A DNA stretch of 5,132 nucleotides, taken from Acidobacteriota bacterium (GTDB taxonomy: Bacteria > Acidobacteriota > Blastocatellia > Pyrinomonadales > Pyrinomonadaceae). The stretch covers positions 1 through 5,132 of the forward strand of contig JAIVJP010000045.1 in NCBI GenBank assembly GCA_020199975.1, read 5' to 3'. Below are positions 1 to 5,132 of the stretch, piece by piece; positions within the stretch are counted from its first letter, which is position 1, and each line of letters begins with the position of its first letter. A model generated the notes under the pieces. That model saw nothing but the letters and a program-made list of their open reading frames with translations. It had not been told where the DNA came from and made no database searches. Position numbers and translations under genes: made by a program.

Positions 1-772
1 ACACTGTTGCGGCGTCATTGGTAACCTGCGAGCCATTCCATACCAGGTTCCCAGTGTTAATGGCGGAAGCTACGCGTTCGGCGTTAGTCATTTCCACCCA
101 TGTTTTGCCCGTGGTGTTGTCGAAAAGGAATCTATCATAAATAGTGGGAAGTTCAGAAGGCCGCGCACCTGTCTCCTCGTCTGTGAAAGTCTGGAACCCT
201 AGGCCGTGTGAAAACTCGTGAAGTAACACAGTGACTAAATTGATGCGGTTAATGCCGGGATTAGTATCCAGTCCGTAATACCACTGGCGGCTCTCCAAAC
301 ACCCCGTGGTACCAACATTCACATTGAACCGAGCGCTTATCTCAGCAGTGGGTCCATTCAGGTCGCTACCCGAAAGTGAATTGGCAATAGCCACACTGTA
401 CCAGGTAGCGGCAAATAGAGCGCCTGGAAAATCCCTCCGAATATTAACCGCTCCGGCCAAGGCTAGTGTGCCTGAAGTTGCCGTGCAAGGCAGACCCGGC
501 CAACTCGCGCGAACGGTGATGGGGGGACCGCTATTCAGAGTTGCGCCCCAAATATTGGCGGCGAATTGAAATGCGTTCAGCCGTTGCTCGCCCAAAGTAC
601 TACCGTTGTTCCCTCCAACCGGTGCCACCGGCGTAGGATCGTTGAAACCAACACCGGGTTGATCGTTGTTTTGAATGACTATCGTGGCGGCTGCAAGAGC
701 GGAAGAAGAAGCGATCAGGCCCACCATCACGGTAAGCAAAAGAACGCGAGTTTTAACGAGAAACTTCGTCAT
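1..772 (-). CDS. Secreted zinc-metallopeptidase-like protein (HExxH), 3' end outside window
   Basis: An open frame runs from ATG at 772 to the window edge without a stop, giving 257 residues of a longer protein. Residues 1-27 form a clear Sec signal peptide: Lys/Arg in the n-region (MTKFLVKTR), a hydrophobic core (VLLLTVMVGLIA), and an ALA|AA cleavage site after about residue 27, so the product is exported. Residues 185-193 read HEFSHGLGF, a zinc-binding HExxH motif preceded by a hydrophobic stretch (INLVTVLL), as in zinc-peptidase active-site helices. The canonical metzincin third ligand (His/Asp at residue 195) is Thr here, so it is not a standard metzincin. Two cysteines (C96, C158) could form a disulfide. 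The stretch after the motif (an IYDRFLFD segment, then MTNAERVASAINTGNLVW) resembles, from memory, large secreted bacterial peptidases that carry a PA domain next; that part lies outside the window. No clear Shine-Dalgarno precedes the ATG. It begins 46 bases after the stop of the small anchored protein, so they are probably cotranscribed. Substrate unknown. Confidence 0.82.
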   Translation of the reverse strand, partial: MTKFLVKTRVLLLTVMVGLIASSSALAAATIVIQNNDQPGVGFNDPTPVAPVGGNNGSTLGEQRLNAFQFAANIWGATLNSGPPITVRASWPGLPCTATSGTLALAGAVNIRRDFPGALFAATWYSVAIANSLSGSDLNGPTAEISARFNVNVGTTGCLESRQWYYGLDTNPGINRINLVTVLLHEFSHGLGFQTFTDEETGARPSELPTIYDRFLFDNTTGKTWVEMTNAERVASAINTGNLVWNGSQVTNDAATV

Positions 773-818
773 TAAGTCTGGTCTTTCGGCTGTTTACTTT
801 AGGCGGCTAGTACCAGCC

Positions 819-1331
819 TCACTTTTCCCTGGGCTGGTTTTCAATTAGTTTCGGGTCAATACCGAAAAACGCACCCGCGGCCCTGGGATTGTCAACACAT
901 GATTGGGTGAGGGTTCCATCCTGATTTATCCTGGCAACAGTCACATTCTGAAAACGGCCGTCGAGATCCATCGAGACAGATCCGTCAGCGTTCTGGACCT
1001 CCACGAGTCCCTCAGCGGAGGGGTGGATCATTTGCTTGAGTCCTTGCGCCAGTCTCTCGGCCTCTTGAGGAGTTAGCGGCTTTATCTGTCTCGTCTGGAT
1101 ATCGACTTGAACGTCTTGCCCGGCTACCTTGACGGTTACATATTTCTTTGCAGATTTATCGGCCACAGAAGATCTCCTCTCGTGATCGTTTGACTTGTTC
1201 AGCCTGACCGACTGTTTTGAAAGCACAGTTACGGCGCCGATCGCGAGGATGACCAGCGACGCGACAGTAATTAGTGGTAAACGCGGGAATCTCCTCGCTG
1301 TGTTCATCGTTCTGGTTAGATGTTTCCTCAC
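819..1331 (-). CDS. Small single-pass membrane-anchored protein of unknown function (170 aa)
   Basis: I choose the GTG at 1331 because GAGGAGGA lies four bases upstream of it. The frame stays open to 1448, but that extension has no comparable ribosome site, is rich in Arg/Ser and overlaps an inverted repeat; the internal ATG at 1307 also lacks a site. With the GTG start the protein has a basic N-terminus (residues 1-17, RKHLTR..RRFPR), one hydrophobic segment at about 18-38 (LPLITVASLVILAIGAVTVL), a polar linker, and a soluble part from about 62 to 170 predicted to face the periplasm. The soluble part has a short beta-like stretch (KYVTVKVAGQDVQVDI), a helix starting TPQEAERLAQGLKQMI, then a compact region with NADGSVSMDLDGRFQ and NQDGTLTQSCVDNP. 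C145 is the only cysteine. From memory this C-terminal pattern resembles small proteins, some named post-PEP-CTERM-1, encoded beside secreted peptidases in Acidobacteriota; I cannot confirm that here. Its position directly upstream of the HExxH protein suggests a helper, anchor or inhibitor role, which is inference. Confidence 0.75.
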   Translation of the reverse strand: MRKHLTRTMNTARRFPRLPLITVASLVILAIGAVTVLSKQSVRLNKSNDHERRSSVADKSAKKYVTVKVAGQDVQVDIQTRQIKPLTPQEAERLAQGLKQMIHPSAEGLVEVQNADGSVSMDLDGRFQNVTVARINQDGTLTQSCVDNPRAAGAFFGIDPKLIENQPREK

Positions 1332-1335
1332 AAAG

Positions 1336-1343
1336 TCCTCCTC
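1336..1343 (-). promoter_or_regulatory. Strong ribosome binding site deciding the GTG start
   Basis: On the minus strand this reads GAGGAGGA, a near-perfect Shine-Dalgarno match, followed by CTTT and the GTG codon at 1331. It is the best ribosome site in the window and fixes the start of the small anchored protein at GTG rather than at the longer or shorter in-frame ATGs. Confidence 0.75.
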
Positions 1344-1386
1344 TTCGGTTTCAATGATAGCGATTGAAAGTCTTCGCGGATAACTA

Positions 1387-1425
1387 CCGTAGTCCCGTGA
1401 TCCTTGCGAGGCGCGTGAACTACGG
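1387..1425. repeat. Inverted repeat CCGTAGT / ACTACGG upstream of the small-protein gene
   Basis: CCGTAGT at 1387-1393 and its exact reverse complement ACTACGG at 1419-1425 enclose 25 bases. The repeat lies about 55-95 bases upstream of the GTG start at 1331, where an operator or a leader hairpin would be expected. The spacer holds a small internal palindrome (CCT-TGCG-AGG). A 7-bp repeat can arise by chance, so function is not established. I see no confident -35/-10 pair on the minus strand here. Confidence 0.35.
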
Positions 1426-1431
1426 CGAGGC

Positions 1432-1606
1432 AAAGAGGGACAATCCAAAGAATGCCTGAAGCCCTAAAATAGCAATTGCCGATTGGGTTCGGCTTGCAGC
1501 CCGAAGGCCATATTCAGAATACAACAATTCGCTTACTGTTTACAGGCATGACTTGGTTTGTGATCAACACGCGAGGCCAGCCAAGACCCACAGTTAGTAG
1601 AGAAAT
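1432..1606. other. Non-coding gap between lptD and the small-protein gene
   Basis: This is the rest of the 275-base space between the lptD stop and the small-protein start. I see no convincing gene, tRNA or mobile element. Reading frames that cross it are short and end in lptD antisense or run into the 5' side of the small-protein gene without ribosome sites. It holds the weak hairpin at 1488-1505 and presumably the promoter of the downstream pair, which I cannot place. Confidence 0.5.
1488..1505 (-). terminator. Weak hairpin after lptD, possible terminator
   Basis: On the minus strand the RNA would read UUCGGGCU, loop GCA, AGCCGAA: seven pairs with one bulged G. It lies about 100 bases downstream of the lptD stop codon. 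No U-run follows directly; the nearest is a UUUU about 20 bases further on. It may mark the lptD transcript end, but it does not meet the usual intrinsic-terminator pattern. Confidence 0.22.
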
Positions 1607-2980
1607 CTAGCGAAAGCGTTGCCCGATTTGTTCGGTACCAAAAGTACCGATTCCATTGAGGCGGAAACTGAAGACGACGCGGTTTTCTTTTCTGACGCCC
1701 ACGTTGAAGGTGTAATTTTGGGCGGTGACGGCACAACAGTCCCAGCTATATCCCACCGTCACAGTCGAGCTGATCAGCGAAGTATTTCCCTTTCCCGGCC
1801 GTTCCTGGAAGTCAAAGAAGAAGGATGTGCCCCCGTACAGACCACGCTCGCGATCGCCCAGAAACACAGATGGACTCCACTGCGAGCCTCGCAGCGTGCC
1901 CGGCTCGCTGCCACGCGCGTCACCAAATCGAGCCAAGCTGGGAACCAGTTCAATCGCGCGCGTGTAATAAAAACTCTGGAAGGCCTGAATCAGGGGTCGA
2001 GTGATCCCGAAAGTAGTGGAAAGCGCACGCAGACCTCCGTCGCGCGTGTCCAGGTCCGTGCGCAGATCAACGAAAATGTCATTGCGCGGTCGATAGCGAG
2101 CTTCCACATTCAGCGGCGAGAAGCGTCTGGGGATACCACCATAGCTAAAACCCGAAAGCGTGTTGATAGGATAAAACTGATTTCGCCTACCGGGTATCAA
2201 GGCACCGCCAAAAAACCGATCAAAGAAATATTTCCCGCGCACTGTAACCGTCAGGGCTTCGTAAGGCTGGCTCGAGAGAGGAGCTTTTTCACCGGTCCTG
2301 GTTGCGCGGACCGCGGCGCTGCTTACGTTCTCAGTCGAGCGACGAGTGAAAAAGCGGTTAGAGATGCCGAATTCGATCTCGTTAGTGTTGGCAATCGCAT
2401 CGTTGTAGTCGAAGCGGATAATGCGATCGAATTCGTTTATCCCGGAAATCTTTCGGTAGATGATGTAAGGCTCGATCACATGTCGGAAAAAGAAAACGCC
2501 GTTGCCGCGCTGAAAGTTTTTGGCCAGCGCCGCCGGCCGCACGTCCAACTCAAACTCCCCGTAGCCTCGCGTCAGGTTCGTGCTCAGCACTGCTCTATTG
2601 GTCGGATCCAACGAGTTTGAATAAAAGGTCGCTCGGGCCCCCGCAGTAGCCGTAATGGAAAAGCCGGCAAAATTAATTGGCAAAGCCACACGCGGATGGA
2701 AGTCGAGGCGTTGCACCATTGACGGCGAAATGATGGGATCGCCGCCTACCTCGTTTCGGAAGGTGAACAGATCGTCAACGCTCTCTTTTCGGCTCAGACC
2801 TTCGGCGCCGCCTTCAAAGGAAAAATAAACCGGTAGCTTCTTGAGGAAACTCAGAAGAGAGGGTCTCTTCTCAATCGTAATGCCGGGTAACTCACGTATG
2901 CGAATGCGCGAGGTGGGGAGTGAAGTGACCTGGGTACGGGCCAGCAGATTGAAGCTGTAGTCGCTGTGGTTCTTGTTAAC
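1607..2980 (-). CDS. lptD: LPS-assembly protein LptD, C-terminal beta-barrel piece (3' part of frameshifted gene)
   Basis: This frame carries the larger part of the LptD barrel and continues the 5' piece (2851-4173) after a one-base shift near 2982. From 2980 it gives 457 residues, numbered 399-855 of the rebuilt protein, beginning VNKNHSDYSFNLLARTQ, a match in style to the LptD barrel region, and ending at TAG (1607-1609). The sequence is rich in alternating aromatic and polar strands (for example RFDYNDAIANTNEIEFGISN, then VNVGVR-like hairpins near the end), as in an outer-membrane barrel. The adjacent cysteines in YSWDCCAV (C813, C814 in the rebuilt protein) correspond to the conserved C724-C725 pair of E. 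coli LptD. The C-terminus ends GQRFR, with Phe next to last, close to the aromatic-terminated strand signal used by the BAM machinery. If the frameshift is real this piece has no good start: the first in-frame ATG is at 2719 without a clear ribosome site. It is best read as part of one gene. Confidence 0.88.
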   Translation of the reverse strand, partial: VNKNHSDYSFNLLARTQVTSLPTSRIRIRELPGITIEKRPSLLSFLKKLPVYFSFEGGAEGLSRKESVDDLFTFRNEVGGDPIISPSMVQRLDFHPRVALPINFAGFSITATAGARATFYSNSLDPTNRAVLSTNLTRGYGEFELDVRPAALAKNFQRGNGVFFFRHVIEPYIIYRKISGINEFDRIIRFDYNDAIANTNEIEFGISNRFFTRRSTENVSSAAVRATRTGEKAPLSSQPYEALTVTVRGKYFFDRFFGGALIPGRRNQFYPINTLSGFSYGGIPRRFSPLNVEARYRPRNDIFVDLRTDLDTRDGGLRALSTTFGITRPLIQAFQSFYYTRAIELVPSLARFGDARGSEPGTLRGSQWSPSVFLGDRERGLYGGTSFFFDFQERPGKGNTSLISSTVTVGYSWDCCAVTAQNYTFNVGVRKENRVVFSFRLNGIGTFGTEQIGQRFR

Positions 2981-4173
2981 AAGACCTGAGATCGCTCTTC
3001 CGGGGAAATCGCCTGTTGGATGCTGTCAGAAAAGACCTGACGAAACGCCAAGTTAGAAGTTATGTTGACGTCGGCTGCGGCAATGAATCCGTTTGGGAAA
3101 TAATGGACCCCTTCGACATAAAAACTCGACCCGCCTTGATCCGGGTGACTGGCATCTTCCTTCGGTCCAAATCTGCGGTCGAATACCGTATAGAAACCCG
3201 CGTTAAAATATGAGCGCGAATTCGCCCGGGTGCGCAGGTCGGCACCAATACCGACACCGCGCTGGGCGTAGAGATCATTGCGAAGCGTAACGTCTGCCGA
3301 GCGACCCAGCGTTTGATAGTAGGAGTTCGAGAGGCGAAACCCTTTTTCTCCGGAGCCTCCGAAGGTTGGCGTCAAAAAACCCGACGCGCGATCGCGCTGC
3401 TTAATCGAGACTGAAGCATACGGGAGATAAAAAATCGGCACGTCTTTGATCCTGAGACGGGGCGAATAAACGCGCACCCTATCCCCGGTTTTTATCTTCG
3501 CGCGCTTCGCAAAGAAGCTCCATTTCGGCACGTCTTCGTCGCACGCAGTAACCTGAACACTCGTCGCCACAATGGTGTCGAGGCTAACCTTCTCGACTCG
3601 GTCGGCCGTGAAATAGATTCTGGTTCCGTCCTGCGTCTGGTTAGTGAAACCTGTAGAGTCAATGAAGAATCCCGTCTTGGTGCGGTAGTTCCACTCCGCG
3701 CGCGTGCCGGTAATTCGTTGCTGGTCGCCCTGATCGAAGACGACGTTACCTTCTGCGATGACCTTGTTCGTGGTTTCGTAAACTGTGACCTTGTCGGCCT
3801 GCAACCGGTATGTACCTATGCGCGCGTCGACGTTTCCTTGATAGACGAAAACTCGAGCTTGCTCGGGACCGGAAACAGTTTGTGTGCCAGCATCGACTTT
3901 GAGTTGGTCTGTAGCTTGAGCTGGTTCCCCTGGTCTCGCCGGAGTACGCGGACGAACAGGCTGATCCTGAGTAAGCGGGTTGACGTTGGGCGTGTCGGTC
4001 ATCGGGTTGGTAACTTTCCGATCGACCGGATTGGTTTGCTGAGCGCGCGCAGAGGAGCCCACGCTGATGATTGCGATCGCGAGAGCAAACAGAATAAACC
4101 CTAAACCACGCTTTGAGGAAAAAGCTACGCGCAAAAAAAGAGCGGAGACCTCACGAGTCCTGCGGGCGAGCAC
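2851..4173 (-). CDS. lptD: LPS-assembly protein LptD, N-terminal piece (5' part of frameshifted gene)
   Basis: LptD with the lipoprotein LptE forms the outer-membrane translocon that inserts LPS into the cell surface. The start is GTG at 4173, since a TGA lies three codons upstream; TTG at 4134 is possible. Residues 22-45 form a signal peptide (RGLGFILFALAIAIISVG, cleavage near ARA|QQ), followed by a Pro/Thr-rich linker to about 90. Residues 90-205 are the LptA/OstA-like periplasmic domain (VFVYQGNVDARIGTYRLQAD, then VIAEGNVVFDQGD). Residues 209-270 carry the LptD hallmarks TACDEDVPKW, DVPIFYLPY and RASGFLTPTFG; C211 matches C173 of E. coli. Barrel strands follow. True LptD sequence ends at about V397 (2983); from there to the stop at 2851 the frame is a nonsense tail of 43 residues (LLTRTTATTASICWPV and so on). 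Rejoined with the 3' piece the protein is 855 residues, close to the usual 750-900. Only three cysteines occur in the rebuilt protein. Confidence 0.9.
   Translation of the reverse strand: MLARRTREVSALFLRVAFSSKRGLGFILFALAIAIISVGSSARAQQTNPVDRKVTNPMTDTPNVNPLTQDQPVRPRTPARPGEPAQATDQLKVDAGTQTVSGPEQARVFVYQGNVDARIGTYRLQADKVTVYETTNKVIAEGNVVFDQGDQQRITGTRAEWNYRTKTGFFIDSTGFTNQTQDGTRIYFTADRVEKVSLDTIVATSVQVTACDEDVPKWSFFAKRAKIKTGDRVRVYSPRLRIKDVPIFYLPYASVSIKQRDRASGFLTPTFGGSGEKGFRLSNSYYQTLGRSADVTLRNDLYAQRGVGIGADLRTRANSRSYFNAGFYTVFDRRFGPKEDASHPDQGGSSFYVEGVHYFPNGFIAAADVNITSNLAFRQVFSDSIQQAISPEERSQVLLTRTTATTASICWPVPRSLHSPPRAFAYVSYPALRLRRDPLF
2978..2986 (-). other. lptD: Single-base frameshift within lptD
   Basis: On the minus strand the 5' frame reads ..CGA TCT CAG GTC (R-S-Q-V397, codon 2985-2983), and the 3' frame resumes at GTT AAC AAG AAC (V-N-K-N, from 2980). 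Only two T bases, 2982-2981, lie between them where a codon of three is needed. Adding one base gives a continuous 855-residue LptD with family-like sequence on both sides. Both frames are otherwise open and well conserved, with no second lesion. A dropped base in the sequence or assembly is the likeliest explanation, with recent gene damage the alternative. Confidence 0.8.
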
Positions 4174-4381
4174 TGCATCTCATAAACGTAGAAAAGAGAG
4201 CGCGCCCCTTATTAAGAATAGCGAGGCGATGCTAGCACAGACAGTGGACAGCGGACAGTGGATAGTGTGGAGTGGATGGAGATAGTGTGCAGTACAACTC
4301 TCCAGCCTGACTGCTCACTGGCTACTGCTCACTGTCCGCATCCTTCTGTTTTCCCCCGTGTGCCTTATTATTGGATCCTTC
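4174..4381. promoter_or_regulatory. Divergent intergenic region between lptD and lpxB
   Basis: The 208 bases separate the starts of two divergent LPS genes and should hold promoters for both. On the plus side TATTAT at 4366-4371 resembles a -10 box, but it sits only 11 bases before the lpxB ATG and has no good -35; if used, the lpxB transcript would be almost leaderless. On the minus side an AT-rich stretch (TATTCTTAATAAGG, around 4208-4221) is a possible lptD -10 region, again without a clear -35. The central part is filled by 7-bp repeats. No ribosome site stronger than background precedes either start. Confidence 0.4.
4244..4339. repeat. Degenerate heptad repeats in opposed orientation
   Basis: On the plus strand, 7-base units run head to tail from 4244: GTGGACA, GCGGACA, GTGGATA, GTGTGGA, GTGGATG, a 6-base GAGATA, then GTGTGCA (4285-4291). 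On the minus strand, read from 4339 down to 4305, the units are GCGGACA, GTGAGCA, GTAGCCA, GTGAGCA and GTCAGGC. The two blocks therefore face each other, and GCGGACAGTG (4251-4260) is exactly complementary to CACTGTCCGC (4330-4339). A long imperfect hairpin is possible, with the 10-bp match at its base. Short heptanucleotide repeats of this kind are known from cyanobacteria and other genomes; their role is unsettled. Confidence 0.7.
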
Positions 4382-5132
4382 ATGACGGCCACACCGCCAG
4401 CGCGGCACAGATTAATGATCGTTGCAGGCGAGCCTTCGGGTGATGCCCACGCGGCGGCGCTCGTGCGCGCATTGCGCGAGGCGGCGCCTGAGAGTCAGAT
4501 AAACGTCTTTGGCGCCACTGGTCCGTTGATGCGAGCGGCCGGCGTCGATTCAGTGATTCAATCCGATGACCTGGCAATTCTCGGATTACTTGAAATCGGA
4601 CGCACGTTGCCGAAATTCTGGCGAGCCTTCAAGAAGTTGAAGCAAGCGGCACTTGAAAGAAAACCTGAGGCGGTGATTCTGGTGGACTGGCCCGATTTCA
4701 ATCTACGCTTAGCCCGCTCGCTTCACCGGCGTGGCCTGCGAGTTATCTATTACATCAGTCCACAGCTTTGGGCCTGGCGTTCTTATCGTTTGAAAACCAT
4801 CAAACGCGACGTCGACTTGCTGCTTACGATTCTTCCGTTTGAGCTGGAATGGTATGCCAAACGGGGAGTGACGCAAGTCGAGTTTGTAGGTCACCCACTC
4901 GTCGGTGAGGTGGAAGCACGCTGCGGTCGGGAAGACTTCTGCCGCTTTCATAATCTTGATCCCGCACGTCCGATCATTTCCCTGGTTCCCGGTAGCAGAC
5001 GTAAGGAACTTCATCGCATCCTGCCGGAAATGCTGGATGGAGCTGCCTTCATCTCTGTGACGCGACCCGACGTCCAATTCGTTCTGGTGGTGGCTTCCAG
5101 CCGATCGCCCGACGAAGCACGAGATATTATTC
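4382..5132 (+). CDS. lpxB: Lipid-A-disaccharide synthase LpxB, 3' end outside window
   Basis: LpxB (glycosyltransferase family GT19, GT-B fold) joins UDP-2,3-diacylglucosamine to lipid X, making the beta-1,6 disaccharide of lipid A at the inner face of the inner membrane. The open frame gives the first 250 residues, roughly two thirds of the usual 380. Family signatures in order: MIVAGEPSGD (12-21), the N-terminal loop typical of LpxB; VDWPDFN (101-107), matching the DAPDFN segment that holds the catalytic Asp of the E. coli enzyme; YYISPQLWAWR (123-133); LPFE (151-154); FVGHPL (168-173); and LVPGSRRKE (201-209), the PGSR motif that contains a conserved active-site Arg. I start at ATG 4382 because it leaves a short lead before the first strand, as in known LpxB; GTG 4358 and ATG 4415 are in frame and also possible, and none has a clear Shine-Dalgarno. 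It is transcribed away from lptD. Confidence 0.95.
   Translation, partial: MTATPPARHRLMIVAGEPSGDAHAAALVRALREAAPESQINVFGATGPLMRAAGVDSVIQSDDLAILGLLEIGRTLPKFWRAFKKLKQAALERKPEAVILVDWPDFNLRLARSLHRRGLRVIYYISPQLWAWRSYRLKTIKRDVDLLLTILPFELEWYAKRGVTQVEFVGHPLVGEVEARCGREDFCRFHNLDPARPIISLVPGSRRKELHRILPEMLDGAAFISVTRPDVQFVLVVASSRSPDEARDII

Noticed and set aside
306..775. Two short plus-strand frames of 87 and 69 codons
   Set aside because: They are antisense to the signal peptide and mature part of the HExxH protein, whose minus-strand frame is continuous and family-like.
801..819. Small hairpin at the junction of the two-gene unit (AGGC, GG / CC, GCCT with a bulge)
   Set aside because: It is short, overlaps the stop codon of the small-protein gene, and has no U-run, so it is not a credible terminator.
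1332..1448. A 39-residue N-terminal extension of the small anchored protein
   Set aside because: The upstream ATG has no ribosome site, the extra residues are low-complexity Arg/Ser, and a strong GAGGAGGA precedes the GTG at 1331.
1619..2620. A 333-codon plus-strand open frame
   Set aside because: It lies wholly antisense to the LptD barrel. Its translation has no recognisable domain, and the opposite strand reads as clear LptD.
3718..4104. A 128-codon plus-strand frame
   Set aside because: It is antisense to the LptA-like domain and signal peptide of LptD, and its translation shows no recognisable feature.
4244..4339. CRISPR array
   Set aside because: The units are 7 bases with no spacers and they reverse orientation, which does not fit CRISPR.
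4709..5077. A 122-codon minus-strand open frame
   Set aside because: It is antisense to well-conserved LpxB motifs and has no independent support.

Overview
The window reads as chromosomal DNA of an LPS-making, diderm (Gram-negative) bacterium. The style of the genes is compatible with Acidobacteriota, perhaps the Blastocatellia/Pyrinomonas side: a secreted HExxH protein paired with a small anchored protein, mid-50s GC by eye, and heptad repeats between genes. That taxonomic placement is an inference from gene content, not a measured result.

Layout. Positions 1-772 (minus strand) hold the N-terminal 257 residues of a secreted zinc-peptidase-like protein, cut off by the window edge. Just upstream of it on the same strand, at 819-1331, is a 170-residue protein with one N-terminal membrane segment, starting at GTG behind a strong ribosome binding site. 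The two look like one operon. Positions 1332-1606 are non-coding, with an inverted repeat and a weak hairpin. Positions 1607-4173 (minus strand) hold lptD, the outer-membrane LPS translocon. It is interrupted by what looks like a single missing base near 2982, which splits it into a 5' piece (signal peptide, LptA-like domain, first barrel strands) and a 3' piece (most of the beta-barrel). Positions 4174-4381 are a divergent intergenic region carrying degenerate 7-bp repeats, first on one strand and then on the other. From 4382 to the end (plus strand) lies the first 250 residues of lpxB, lipid A disaccharide synthase.

How the genes fit together. LpxB makes the lipid A disaccharide on the inner membrane and LptD inserts finished LPS into the outer leaflet of the outer membrane. 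The divergent pair therefore places an early synthesis step and the last export step around one shared intergenic region. The small anchored protein and the secreted HExxH protein form a separate cell-envelope or secretion pair with no evident link to LPS.

I found no RNA genes, CRISPR array, insertion sequence or phage gene. The most notable points are the lptD frameshift, the inverted heptad repeats in the lptD/lpxB divergent region, the reduced cysteine set of LptD, and the poorly described protease/small-protein pair.
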